The position numbers were made by a program, and so were the translations under genes. From assembly GCF_003201105.1 (NCBI RefSeq), contig NZ_QICJ01000017.1, positions 23,187 to 87,186 of the forward strand: a DNA stretch of 64,000 nt. Reading direction: 5' to 3'. Positions 48,456 through 58,958 of the stretch are shown one piece after another (the first letter of the stretch is position 1; each line of letters starts with the position of its first letter). This DNA comes from Dyella sp. AtDHG13 (GTDB taxonomy: Bacteria > Pseudomonadota > Gammaproteobacteria > Xanthomonadales > Rhodanobacteraceae). The notes beneath the pieces are model-generated. The model did not search any database. It had not been told where the DNA came from and worked only from the letters and a program-made list of their open reading frames with translations.

Positions 48456-50483
48456 ATGCCCCGTACTCGCACTATCGCCGGCGCCATTGCCGCCGCGCTG
48501 CTGATCAGCTCCCCGGCCTTCGCCGCCCAGTCCCAGTTCAACAGCGTCGTCGTGTTCGGCGACAGCCTGAGCGATGCCGGCAACATTTCCCTGGCCACCA
48601 ACCCGGCCATCCAGCCGCCGCTGGAGTTCACCACCAATCCGGGCGCGGTGACCGTGCAGAACGTGGCCAGCCACTATGGCTACATGCTCACCGCCTCGCT
48701 GGCGGGCGGCACCGACTACGCCTGGGGTGGCGCCGGCGTGCTGACCAATTCGCCGGGCACGCCCTCGGCCGTGCCGACCATCACCACCCAGGTGAACGCC
48801 TACCTCGCGGGCGGTAAGTTCGACAGCAAGTCGCTGTACTCCATCTGGGGCGGCGCCAATGACATCTTCTATGCCGCCACGGCCGCCGGCGCCGGTGCGA
48901 CCGCGCAGCAGCTGATCCAGCAGAACGTGACCGCCACGATTGCCCAGCTCTCGGCGTCCGGCCTGTACACCCCTGCGCAGATCGCGGCCATGACCCCGGC
49001 CATCACCCAGCAGGTGACGGCGCAGGTGACCCAGGCCGTGCTCGCCAAGGCCGGCGTTTCCGGCTTCATGACCGCCGACCAGGCTTCCGCCTCCATCGCC
49101 GCCGCCGCCCAGCAGGAAGTGAAGCTGATCGGCCAGATGCAGGCCGCCGGTGCCAAGAACATCCTGGTGTTCAACCTGCCCAACATCGGCCTGACCCCGT
49201 CGGCCGCCGAGCAGGGCGCCAGCGCCGCCTCCGCGCTCACCAGCCTGAGCCTGGTGTTCAACGGCGTGCTGAACGCGGGCCTGGGCCAGCTCGGCAAGGG
49301 CATCGTGCCGGTCGACACCTACAGCCTGCTCAACGAGGCGATCGCCAACCCGGGCGCCTTCGGCTTCACCAATGTCACCAACGAAGCCTGCGGCGTGGGT
49401 TCCAGCTCCGTGCAGTGCGGCCCGCAGGGTTCGGGCCTGCCCTACACCTATGCGGCGGGCGCCAACCAGACCTACCTGTTCGCCGACGGCGTGCACCCGA
49501 CCACCGCGGCCGACGTGATGCTGGGCCAGTACGTGGTGTCCATCCTCAGCGCGCCGGGCTACGCCTCGCTGCTGGCGGAAGCGCCGCTGGCCTCGATCCA
49601 GGCCCAGAACCGCGCCATCCGCAACCAGATGCTGGCCGACGGCCAGGGTAGCGACACCCGCCTGTTCGCCAACGTCGACTACGGCGACCAGCGCTTCGAC
49701 GCCAGCGCCGGCTCGCCGCGCACCAAGAGCAACAACGTCAACCTGACCCTGGGCGCCGACGTGCGCTTCAGCGACAACTGGTCGGGCGGCGTGGCCTTGA
49801 ACGTCGGCCAGCACAACGCCGACTACTCCGGCGGCGGCGGCTACAAGCTGCAGGACGTGTCCGGCCTGGGCTACCTGAACTGGCATCAGGGCGGCGCCTA
49901 CGTCGGCGGCTACGTCGATTTCGGCCAGGACAACTTCTCCGACATCGAGCGCAAGATCCAGCTCGGCGCCCTGCTGCGCACCGAGAACGCCAAGGCGGAC
50001 GGCAACCATGTCGGCGGCGGCATCACCGGCGGCTACTGGTTCGACATCAACACGCTGCGCACCGGTCCGTTCGCGACGTTCGAATGGCAGACGGTCAAGG
50101 TCAACAGCTTCAACGAATCCGGCAGCGACAGCACCGCCATGTGGTTCGGCAGCCAGCAGCGCGATTCGCAGGTGTCCACCCTGGGCTGGCGCCTGGAAGG
50201 CCAGTGGCAGGCCGGCAACACCCTGCTCAAGCCCTACGCCGAACTGGCCTGGAACCACGACAGCAAGGCGGACCCGCGCGAAGTCACCGCCGGCCTCAAC
50301 GGCATGCAGGGCTCGTTCGCCCTGGTCGGCTTCACGCCGGACAAGTCCTGGGGCACCGGCGACATCGGCCTGAGCGCGCAGTTCAACCAGGCACTGAGCG
50401 GCTGGCTGGGCTACAGCGGCCGGTTCGGCGACAACAGCCAGAAGTACAACAGCATCAACCTGGGCATGAAGTACGCCTTCTAA
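48456..50483 (+). CDS. GDSL-family esterase autotransporter (EstA-like)
   Basis: This 675-residue surface lipase/esterase has a signal peptide (1-24, ending AFAA). The passenger (about 28-390) carries GDSL block I with Ser37 (FGDSLSDAGN), block III Asn135 (GGANDI) and block V Asp344/His347 (ADGVHPT). The C-terminal autotransporter barrel (about 405-675) ends in the typical aromatic residue (MKYAF). An alanine- and glutamine-rich helical insertion (about 138-235) splits the catalytic blocks. Related EstA proteins affect rhamnolipid and motility, but the substrate here is unknown. Confidence 0.93.
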   Translation: MPRTRTIAGAIAAALLISSPAFAAQSQFNSVVVFGDSLSDAGNISLATNPAIQPPLEFTTNPGAVTVQNVASHYGYMLTASLAGGTDYAWGGAGVLTNSPGTPSAVPTITTQVNAYLAGGKFDSKSLYSIWGGANDIFYAATAAGAGATAQQLIQQNVTATIAQLSASGLYTPAQIAAMTPAITQQVTAQVTQAVLAKAGVSGFMTADQASASIAAAAQQEVKLIGQMQAAGAKNILVFNLPNIGLTPSAAEQGASAASALTSLSLVFNGVLNAGLGQLGKGIVPVDTYSLLNEAIANPGAFGFTNVTNEACGVGSSSVQCGPQGSGLPYTYAAGANQTYLFADGVHPTTAADVMLGQYVVSILSAPGYASLLAEAPLASIQAQNRAIRNQMLADGQGSDTRLFANVDYGDQRFDASAGSPRTKSNNVNLTLGADVRFSDNWSGGVALNVGQHNADYSGGGGYKLQDVSGLGYLNWHQGGAYVGGYVDFGQDNFSDIERKIQLGALLRTENAKADGNHVGGGITGGYWFDINTLRTGPFATFEWQTVKVNSFNESGSDSTAMWFGSQQRDSQVSTLGWRLEGQWQAGNTLLKPYAELAWNHDSKADPREVTAGLNGMQGSFALVGFTPDKSWGTGDIGLSAQFNQALSGWLGYSGRFGDNSQKYNSINLGMKYAF

Positions 50484-50503
50484 GGTCTGAGCTGGTTTGG
50501 CAG

Positions 50504-50536
50504 AAAGCCGTCCGCGCGAGCGGGCGGCTTTTTCTT
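50504..50536 (+). terminator. Intrinsic terminator after the esterase gene
   Basis: AAAGCCGTCCGC (50504-50515) pairs with GCGGGCGGCTTT (50520-50531) around GCGA with one mismatch, followed by TTTTTC and TTT. Confidence 0.85.
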
Positions 50537-50619
50537 TGGCCTTGCGGCGATGTGCTTGGTAACGGCACGCCGGTGTTGGCAGGAGTGACGGCTGAAGGAT
50601 GAAACAGTGGGGCGAACCC

Positions 50620-50703
50620 CGCCCCTCACCCCAGCCCTCTCCTCGCTCCTCAAAGCCGCAGCCATCCAAGGCTGCTCCCCGCGCACCCGGAGGGGAGAGG
50701 GAG
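50620..50703. repeat. Family A palindromic repeat, degenerate
   Basis: GCCCCTCACCCCAGCCCTCT at the left and CCGGAGGGGAGAGGGAG at the right resemble the outer parts of the family A elements at 9503 and 32208. The middle differs (CCTCGCTCCTCAAAGCC). The 327-base gap around it holds this repeat and the terminators only. Confidence 0.75.
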
Positions 50704-50756
50704 CGCAGCCGGACATCCACCGTTTGGACGTCCATACGCCCAAACGCCGGGCAAGA

Positions 50757-50788
50757 AAAAAGCCGCCCACTTTCGTGGACGGCTTTTT
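50757..50788. terminator. Bidirectional intrinsic terminator
   Basis: AAAAAGCCGCCCAC and GTGGACGGCTTTTT pair with one C-A mismatch around TTTC. It ends the YbaY-type lipoprotein transcript on the minus strand and can back up the esterase terminator on the plus strand. Confidence 0.85.
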
Positions 50789-50810
50789 CGTATCCGGATA
50801 CCGCGAGGGC

Positions 50811-51668
50811 TTACTTGCCCTTGCCGTTCGTCGCCAGGCCCAGGATGGTCTGCGCCTGCTTCTGCAGGCTGGCCGCTTCGTCGTCGGACAGCGGCGAGCT
50901 CTTGCCGCCCTGGTCGTTGGTCTTCAGCACCAGGTTGCCGTCGGCCGTCCACGCGGCGCGCTCGGTCGAGGTCGGCTTGGCGTCCTTGCTGGACTTCTTC
51001 TGCTGCACGACCACCCACGGCTTGCCGTCCTTGTAGGCGAAGTCGGTGCTGGTGAAGCCCTTGTCGCCGTAGTCGACTTCTTCGCGGATGAACTTCACTT
51101 CACCGGCTTCGCGGAACACCTGCCAGCCGCGCGAGACCTTGTCTTCCAGCTTGGTGCCGGAGCTGATCTTCATGCCGCCGATCTGCTTCTGCACGGCGGT
51201 GAAGGCGGCCAGTTCCTTTTCGCCGGCGGTCTGCTCGGCCACGAGCTGGATGTTCACCTGCATCGGTGCGCCCTTGGTCAGCACCTGGGTCTGCAGCGGC
51301 GGGGTGTACTTGCGGTCGCCATCGGTCAGCACGGCCTTGAGCACGTACAGGCCATTGGGGTTCACGTCGGCCGGGTTGAACGGCACCTGGAACGAGATCG
51401 GCAGGGTGTTGGCCGGCTGGACGGTCTTGGTGGCCAGCGGGGCGGCGTCCGGCGTGGACACGTCGACTAGGGTCAGGTCGAGCTTCGCGGCGGGCGACAC
51501 GTCGGCGGCATCGCGCAGGGCGACCTGGCCGGTGATCTGGTTGGCCTGGGCCGGCGTCTGGGCGGCATTGCCACCTTCAGCGCCACCTTCGGACGACGGG
51601 GAAGAATTGCCGCAGCCGGCGAGAGCCAGGGCGGCGACCGACATCAGCGACCAAACAAGACGGCGCAT
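50811..51668 (-). CDS. YbaY-type lipoprotein
   Basis: This 285-residue exported lipoprotein has the lipobox LALAGC with acylated Cys19. Residues about 45-145 match the YbaY/DUF4131-like beta-sandwich pattern (ITGQVALRDAADVSPAAKLDLTLVDVS, ISFQVPFNPADVNPNGLYVLKAVL, read in parts). The rest (145-285) has no recognised domain. YbaY-type proteins are linked to secretion pilotins or envelope stress, without a settled function. It stands alone between terminators. Confidence 0.82.
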   Translation of the reverse strand: MRRLVWSLMSVAALALAGCGNSSPSSEGGAEGGNAAQTPAQANQITGQVALRDAADVSPAAKLDLTLVDVSTPDAAPLATKTVQPANTLPISFQVPFNPADVNPNGLYVLKAVLTDGDRKYTPPLQTQVLTKGAPMQVNIQLVAEQTAGEKELAAFTAVQKQIGGMKISSGTKLEDKVSRGWQVFREAGEVKFIREEVDYGDKGFTSTDFAYKDGKPWVVVQQKKSSKDAKPTSTERAAWTADGNLVLKTNDQGGKSSPLSDDEAASLQKQAQTILGLATNGKGK

Positions 51669-51872
51669 GGGAAACCTCTATCGATAGTCAGGGCTTAGCG
51701 CGAGAACCAACAGGCGCCCAACACGCCTCGACTCTACACGGGGGAAGCTTTCACCATAGCCCAAAAGGCAGGGCTTGTAAAAGCCTGAACCATGCGCCTG
51801 CGTACGCCGCGGTTCATGCGTGGCGGGCGTTTGCGGGCCTTCGGCCCGGGGGCATGGCGCAACGGAGCTTTC

Positions 51873-51907
51873 AAAAAAAGTACCGGGAGCCCCTGAGGGG
51901 CTCCCGG
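51873..51907 (-). terminator. Intrinsic terminator of the TonB-dependent receptor gene
   Basis: CCGGGAGCCCC and GGGGCTCCCGG form a perfect 11-base stem around a 3-base loop (51883-51907). On the minus strand they are followed by TAC and seven T. Confidence 0.92.
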
Positions 51908-51935
51908 CCTGAACCACCTTTCGGGTGGGTAACGC

Positions 51936-54833
51936 TTAGAACTTCTGGTTGTACTGCAGGTACATGTAACGATCGATGTCGAGCACCGGATCGAGCTTCG
52001 CCGTGCTGCTGTTGTTGACGGAGTAGGTGATCGTCGGCTGCTTGTCGAACAGGTTGCGCACGCCGAAGGAGATGGTGCCCTTCCACGGCAGCGAGTAACG
52101 GACCTGCACGTCGTGGTAGGTGCTCGCACCCTTGCGGTTCGCGCCGATGCCGCTCCAGCCCGGAGCCTCGTAGTTCGGCTGGTTACACTCGATCTTCGCG
52201 TCCTGGTCCCAGCACTGGTCGCGGAAGGCACCGTAGTAGCGCATGTTCCAGGTCGCGCCCCACTCGTTCATGCTCCAGTCCACGCCCAGGTTGGCGCGGT
52301 TGCGCGGGTAGCTCCACTGGCCGGCATAGCCGATGACGTCGGACGCGGACGTGCTGCGCTCGTCATAGGACTTCAGGTAGTTGGAGTCGAGGTTGATGGC
52401 GAACTTGCCATAGCCGAATTCCGGCAGGCGATAGTGCACGCCCAGGTCGTAGCCCGAGGTACGCAGCGAGCCCAGGTTGAGGTTGCCGCGGTTGAGGTTG
52501 ATCACCGCATGGGTCACCGGATCACGCTGGAAGTCGTTGCAGAACTTCTCCACGTCGCTGACATAGCACTGGTTCAGCACGTAGTTCGCGCTGACGGCGG
52601 TGATCTGCTGGACGATGCGGATGTCGTAGTAATCCAGCGAGACGTCCAGGCCCGGCACCCACGACGGGCTGTAGACGAAGCCGGCGGTGCGGCCAAGGCT
52701 GGTTTCCGGCACCAGGTTGGCGTTACCCACGCCCGCGTTGAACGGCGAGGTGCCCTGCGTGTTCGGCGCGGTGATGGCCGTGCCCGCCGAGTTGGTCTGG
52801 CGGAAATTGGCCGGCACACCCGCAGCGCGGCACGCCGCCGCCACCGACGGGTTGCTCGCCGCCGAACCGAACTTCGCGTCGCAAGGATCGGTGTAGTAGT
52901 CGAACGTCTGCGAACCACCGCCGAAGGTGTCGCCCAGCGTCGGCGCGCGGAAGCCCTTGGCGAAGGTGGCGCGGACCATCAGGTCGTCGATCGGCTTCCA
53001 CAGCACGCTGTACTTGTTGTTGGTGGTGTTGCCGAAGTTGCTGAAGTCCGAGTAGCGGCTGGCGATGTCCACCGACAGTTCACGGGCACCCGGCAGGTCG
53101 CGCAGGATCGGCACGTTGAGCTCGAGATAGAACTCATCCGTGTGGTACTTGGCGTTGGTGCCACCACCGGACAGATCGGTCGACCAGCCCGAAGCGGACA
53201 GCTGGTCCGGACGGTCGTAGCCGGAGATCTGGCGGTGCTCGTAACCCGCCGCGAGCGCCACTTCACCCGCCGGCAGGTCGAACAGGCCACCGGTGATGTT
53301 GGCCGTGTAGTCGCGCGTCAGGCTCTGCTGGGTGCTCTGGCCGCGGGCGTTGATGTAGGCCAGGGCTTCGGGCGTGGAGGCGCTCGGACCACCCAGGATG
53401 TTGAATGGCACGCACTGGCCCAGCGCGATCGGGTTGGCGGCGGTACCGCACTGAACCACGCCGCTGCTGTTGAGGAACGACGGGCCCAGCGCCTGCGTGA
53501 GGTTCAGCAGGTTGAGGTTGCCGGTGTTCGTTTCGGTGTAGTCGTACTTGTTGTAGTCGAAGCCGACATCCCAGTTCCAGGTGCGCTTGCCGATTTCAAA
53601 TGCGCCTTCGAGGCCGGCGTCCCAGTGGTACTGCTTCACGTTGGCGTCGGTGATGCGGGGGATTTCGATCGTGCGGCGGTAGAAGAACAGGTTCTTGCCC
53701 GGCTGCGGGTTGTAGTAGCTCTGGCCGCTGATGTAGACCGGATGCGTCGGCTGGCTCAGGCTGTTGAGCGGATAGCCGGCGACCTGGCGGGTGTTGTCGC
53801 GCTCGGCGTACATCGCGTTCGTCTTGAACGTGACGTAGTCGTTGAAGTGGTGGCTGCCCGAGGCGAAGATCGTCTTCAGCTCGTTCTTCGGCGACCACAT
53901 CATCTGGTCGGTCGGGTTGTAGTAGTCGTCCGGGAAGCGCACGCCGGTGTGGTAGCTGGACGGCAGGCGCGAATCTTCGCCCACGCCCACGCCATCCCAG
54001 GAACCGGTGTGGTTCAGCACATGGCTGCTGCCGCTCGGGCCGCCGGTCGGCGACACCAGCAGGTAACGGCCCCACGGGCCGGTACCGCTCAGGCCGTCCT
54101 CGGAGTGGTTCGGGCCGTAGGTGTAGCGCGTGATCTCGCGGGACTTCGCCCAGATCGCCTCTTCCTTGTTATAGGAAGCGTTGAACATGAGCGAGGTCTT
54201 CTCGTTCGTGCTGCCGAGGGTGAACGAATAGGCCTGCTTGGTGCCGTCGTTGCCGTCGTTCTCGCCCACGTAGGCGCTGGCTTCGGCGCCGTTGTAGTGG
54301 TCCTTCAGAATGATGTTGACCACGCCGGCGATGGCGTCGGTGCCGTACACGGCCGAGGCGCCGTCCTTCAGCACGTCGATGCGCTCGATCAGCGAGGCCG
54401 GGATGGTGGACATGTCGGTGTAGCCGTCCAGGCTCGTGGCCCAGCGCTTGCCGTTGACCAGCACCAGCGTGCGGTTCTCACCGAGGTTGCGCATGTTGAT
54501 GTACTGGCCGCCCTCTTCCGAGTTCGAGGTCAGCACGCTGGCCTTGCTGAAGGTGGGCGAGCCTGCGACGGTCAGGTTCTGCAGGATGTCGCCCACGTTG
54601 ACCAGGCCGGTCTTCTGGATGTCGGCCTGGGTCATGGTGAAGACGGGCTTGGAGGTTTCCACGTCCACGCTGCGGATGCGCGAACCGGTCACCGTGATGG
54701 TTTCCAGCTTTTTGACTTCGGCCGGGTTGGCGTCCTGCGCAAAAGCGGGCAGCGCCACGGCGAGAGTACCTACGGACAACGCCAGACGAACGGCGACCGT
54801 AAGTTTATTGTCAACTTTCTTGCGGAACTGCAT
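51936..54833 (-). CDS. TonB-dependent receptor
   Basis: This 965-residue outer-membrane receptor has a signal peptide (1-32, ending PAFAQD). The plug (about 50-190) contains ITVTGSRIRSVDVETSKPV, LVLVNGKRWATSLDG, LIERIDVLKDGASAVYGTDAIAGVVNI, and the barrel ends in YNQKF with the terminal Phe. The pattern places it with the large xanthomonad receptors that import sugars, peptides or siderophores. The ATG at 54833 has GGGGAG 6 bases upstream. An in-frame ATG at 54974 lacks one and would precede the signal peptide. It is divergent from a Cro/CI-type regulator. Confidence 0.95.
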   Translation of the reverse strand: MQFRKKVDNKLTVAVRLALSVGTLAVALPAFAQDANPAEVKKLETITVTGSRIRSVDVETSKPVFTMTQADIQKTGLVNVGDILQNLTVAGSPTFSKASVLTSNSEEGGQYINMRNLGENRTLVLVNGKRWATSLDGYTDMSTIPASLIERIDVLKDGASAVYGTDAIAGVVNIILKDHYNGAEASAYVGENDGNDGTKQAYSFTLGSTNEKTSLMFNASYNKEEAIWAKSREITRYTYGPNHSEDGLSGTGPWGRYLLVSPTGGPSGSSHVLNHTGSWDGVGVGEDSRLPSSYHTGVRFPDDYYNPTDQMMWSPKNELKTIFASGSHHFNDYVTFKTNAMYAERDNTRQVAGYPLNSLSQPTHPVYISGQSYYNPQPGKNLFFYRRTIEIPRITDANVKQYHWDAGLEGAFEIGKRTWNWDVGFDYNKYDYTETNTGNLNLLNLTQALGPSFLNSSGVVQCGTAANPIALGQCVPFNILGGPSASTPEALAYINARGQSTQQSLTRDYTANITGGLFDLPAGEVALAAGYEHRQISGYDRPDQLSASGWSTDLSGGGTNAKYHTDEFYLELNVPILRDLPGARELSVDIASRYSDFSNFGNTTNNKYSVLWKPIDDLMVRATFAKGFRAPTLGDTFGGGSQTFDYYTDPCDAKFGSAASNPSVAAACRAAGVPANFRQTNSAGTAITAPNTQGTSPFNAGVGNANLVPETSLGRTAGFVYSPSWVPGLDVSLDYYDIRIVQQITAVSANYVLNQCYVSDVEKFCNDFQRDPVTHAVINLNRGNLNLGSLRTSGYDLGVHYRLPEFGYGKFAINLDSNYLKSYDERSTSASDVIGYAGQWSYPRNRANLGVDWSMNEWGATWNMRYYGAFRDQCWDQDAKIECNQPNYEAPGWSGIGANRKGASTYHDVQVRYSLPWKGTISFGVRNLFDKQPTITYSVNNSSTAKLDPVLDIDRYMYLQYNQKF

Positions 54834-55046
54834 GTTTTTCTCCCCAGTAACGGCACCGGCCCCAACCGATGCCAAAAAGGCCGTCTTGCTATGCAAGTGG
54901 CAGGTTCCGATGGCGTTGCACCTCAGAACTTGCTGTCTGCCAGCTGAACAAGCCGGCGCATTCGTGATCACCAAATCGCAACCATTGCGTTCTTGGTCTC
55001 GGTAGAAGTTGCTCTTTGTGAGCTCCCACTACCAAGAAATTACGAC

Positions 55047-55074
55047 CTTATGGGAAAATTCTTGCGGATGTCAA
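55047..55074 (-). promoter_or_regulatory. Candidate promoter of the TonB-dependent receptor
   Basis: On the minus strand TTGACA (55069-55074) and CATAAG (55047-55052) are separated by 16 bases. Transcription would begin near 55040, giving a leader of about 200 bases before the ATG. The rest of the 327-base divergent region (54834-55160) shows no other clear element. Confidence 0.6.
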
Positions 55075-55160
55075 CGCTTTCGTAACACGCGTTTCACGGT
55101 GATATCCGGTTTTTCGGGCCACGCTCCCACTCACAAGTCGCCATCCGCCAGGAAAATGCG

Positions 55161-55730
55161 ATGAACATGCAGAAAATTTCGACCAACGAGTCTTCATCCA
55201 CCTTTGCCGATCGCATCAAAGTGCTGATCCAGCGGGTGGGCAGCGTCACCGAGATCGCACGCATGTGCGGGTTCTCCGAGGGCGTCGTGCGCAGCTGGCG
55301 CGACGGCAACACGGATCCGTCGCGTGCGCGTTGCGTCACGCTGGCCAAGACCCTGGGGATTTCCCTGGTGTGGCTGGTGGCTGGCGAGGGCACCATCCAG
55401 ACCACCGATGCCATGGCGTCGGGCGAGGACCTGCCCAATGCCGAGGCGTCGGCCAACCGCCACCGCTCCAAGCTGCGCACGGCGGCGGACACCCTGCATG
55501 CCAGCGGCATGGCGATGGATCCCAGCCGCCTGAACACGGCGCTGCGCATCCTGCAGTCGGAACTCGACCTGGCCGAGAGCCGCCTGACCCTGGCGGACAA
55601 CGCCGACATGCTGGCCGACCTGTACGAAATCCTGGGTCCCGGCGGCAACGACGTCGACGCGGCGGCGATGGTGGCGTTCAACCAGCGCCTGCACGAGCGC
55701 GTGAAGCGCGGCCGTCAGGCCATCGCGTAA
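55161..55730 (+). CDS. Cro/CI-type helix-turn-helix regulator
   Basis: This 189-residue protein has a HTH_3-like domain at residues about 15-70 (RVGSVTEIARMCGFSEGVVRSWRDG, then RCVTLAKTLGISLVWLVAGEG). Residues 75-190 are mostly helical (LQSELDLAESRLTLADNADMLADLYEIL) without a peptidase motif, so it is not a LexA/CI-type self-cleaving repressor. AGGAAA lies 5 bases before the ATG. It is divergent from the TonB-dependent receptor and is a candidate regulator of it. A bidirectional terminator follows. Confidence 0.85.
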   Translation: MNMQKISTNESSSTFADRIKVLIQRVGSVTEIARMCGFSEGVVRSWRDGNTDPSRARCVTLAKTLGISLVWLVAGEGTIQTTDAMASGEDLPNAEASANRHRSKLRTAADTLHASGMAMDPSRLNTALRILQSELDLAESRLTLADNADMLADLYEILGPGGNDVDAAAMVAFNQRLHERVKRGRQAIA

Positions 55731-55753
55731 GGCGCGGGCCGTTGCTCAAGGCA

Positions 55754-55788
55754 TAAAAAAACGGCAGCCCAAAGGCTGCCGTTTTTTT
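55754..55788. terminator. Bidirectional intrinsic terminator
   Basis: ACGGCAGCC (55761-55769) and GGCTGCCGT (55774-55782) form a perfect stem with a CAAA loop. It is flanked by a run of A on the left and a run of T on the right, so it can end the HTH gene and glyS. Confidence 0.95.
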
Positions 55789-55804
55789 GTCCGAAGGCCC
55801 GTCG

Positions 55805-57951
55805 TTACAGGCGGGCGATGTCCGCGATGGCGCCGAACTGCGCCTTGAGCTGGCCCAGCAGGGCCAGTCGGTTGGCGCGCACCGCCGGGTTGTCCGCGTT
55901 CACCAGCACGCTGTCGAAGAAGGCATCCACCGGCGCCTGCAACTGCGCGAGGCGCGTCAGCACGGCGGCGTAATCGCCGGCCTGCAGCGGTGCCACGGTA
56001 TCGGCGCGGGCCGCATCGAGCGCGGCGTGCAGTGCACGTTCGGCGTCGGCCTCGAAGTGCGCCGGATCCACCGAGGTGCCGACCGGGGCCGCATCCGCTT
56101 CCTCGGCCTGCTTGCGCAGGATGTTGGCGACGCGCTTGTTGGCGGCGGCCAGGCTCAAGGCTTCCGGCCGGCGGCCAAATTCGCCCACCGCGCGCAGGCG
56201 GCGATCGAAATCGACCAGACTGGACGGCGACACCGCCAGTACCGCCTCGAACTGCTCGGTGGTGAAGCCCTGCTCGGCGTAGTAGCCGCGCAGGCGATCG
56301 AGCACGAACTCCACCAGCTCGTCGGCCAGCGCGGCGCGGCGCTTGCCGGCATCGAGGGCCGGCGCCTTGCCGTCCTTGCCCGGCTTGAGGCCGGCGGCGA
56401 GTGCGGCTTCGGGTAGCAGCTCCAGCGCTTCGACAAAGCTGCCGCGCAGGTCCAGTTCCAGGCCGCCTTCCACCAGGGTGCGGGCCAGGCCGAGCGCGGC
56501 GCGGCGCAAGGCGAACGGATCCTTGTTGCCGCTGGGCTTGAGGCCCACGGCGAAGATGCCGGCCAGCGTGTCCAGGCGATCGGCCACGGCAAGCACCTGG
56601 CCCACCTTGCCGGCGGCGATGGCATCGCCAGCGAAACGGGGCTGGTAGTAGCTGTCCAGCGCGTCGGACACGTCGGCCGGTTCGCCGTGGTGCGCGGCGT
56701 AGTAACGGCCCATCACGCCCTGCAGTTCGGGGAATTCGCCGACCATGCGGGTGAGCAGGTCGCACTTGCTGAGCGATGCCGCACGCGTGGCCGCGCCGGC
56801 GTCCACGCCCACCCGGCCGGCGATGATGCGGGCCAGCTCGGCCGCGCGCACGCTCTTGTCCCACAGGCTGCCCAGCGACTGCTGGTAGGTGACGTTCTTG
56901 AGCTGGTCCTGGTAGCTGGCCAGCGGCGCCTTGAGGTCTTCGTCCCAGAAGAACTTGGCATCGGCGAAGCGCGGACGGATCACGCGCTCGTAGCCCTTGC
57001 GGATTTCCGAGGGCTGCTTGCTCTGGATGTTCGCAATGCCGATGAAGTGCTCGGTGAGCTTGCCGTTCGCGTCGAACACGGGAACGAACTTCTGGTTGGT
57101 CTCCATGGTGGTGACCAGGGCTTCCGGCGGCACGGCAAGGAACTCGCGATCGAAGGTGCACGCGATGGCCACCGGCCACTCGGTGAGGTTGGCGATTTCA
57201 TCGAGCAGCGCGTTGTCGAGCTGCGGCACGCCGCCGGTTTCCTTTGCGGCGCGGGCCACTTCGTCGCGGATCTTCTGGCGGCGCTCGGCCGGATCGGCCA
57301 GCACGTTTGCGGCGGTCATCGCATCGAGCCAGCTGTCGGCATCGGCCACGTGTACCGGCTGCGTATGCATGAAGCGATGGCCGCGCGACTTGCGCCCGCT
57401 GGTCAGGCCCAGCACGGAGCCATCGACGATGTCCGAACCGTGCAGCATCACCAACCAGTGCGCGGGACGCACAAAGGTGTAGTCGTGATCGCCCCAGCGC
57501 ATGGGCTTGGGGACGGGCAGGCCCTTGAGCGCCTCGTCCACGATCTCGGGCAGCAGGGCCGCCACCGGCTGGCCAGGCTTTACCGCGCGGAACACGAACC
57601 ACGAACCCTTGTCGGTTTCCAGTTTTTCCAGCTGCTCGACGGTAACGCCGCACGACTGCGCAAAGCCTTGCAGGGCCTTGCTCGGCTGGCCGTTCGCATC
57701 CAGCGCGGCGTTCACCGCGGGGCCGCGGCGCTCGAGGTTCTGCTCCGGCTGGTTCACCGCCACCGCGGGGATATGGACGGCCAAACGGCGCGGCGACGCG
57801 TACAGCTTCGCTTCGTCCAGGCCGGCTTCCACGCCGCGTTTGGCCAGCCCGTCGCAGATGCCGCGCAGGAAGGCGGCGGCCAGTTCGTCCAGCGCCTTGG
57901 GCGGCAGTTCCTCGGTGCCCAGTTCGATCAACAGCGGCTTGGTGGCGGCGC

Positions 57952-57955
<4 letters not shown>
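55805..57955 (-). CDS. glyS: Glycyl-tRNA synthetase, beta subunit
   Basis: This is the beta chain of the heterotetrameric bacterial glycyl-tRNA synthetase, 716 residues. [14 protein letters not shown] at the N-terminus, [29 protein letters not shown] and [18 protein letters not shown] are highly conserved. The C-terminal region (about 555-700) contains the anticodon-binding DALR-like domain. It overlaps glyQ by ATGA, giving coupled subunit synthesis. Confidence 0.98.
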
Positions 57956-58863
<908 letters not shown>

Positions 58864-58958
58864 GGCTTTCCGTGGGCTTCGATAAAGCGGGTTAGTATAG
58901 CCGGGACCGCATTCTTCGCTGGATTCCGGCGGTAAATGCCTACCGGAGAGATCGCCGC

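Noticed and set aside
52113..54947. Open frame of 944 codons on the plus strand opposite the TonB-dependent receptor
   Set aside because: It is a valine/arginine-rich shadow. The receptor on the minus strand has signal peptide, plug and barrel end.
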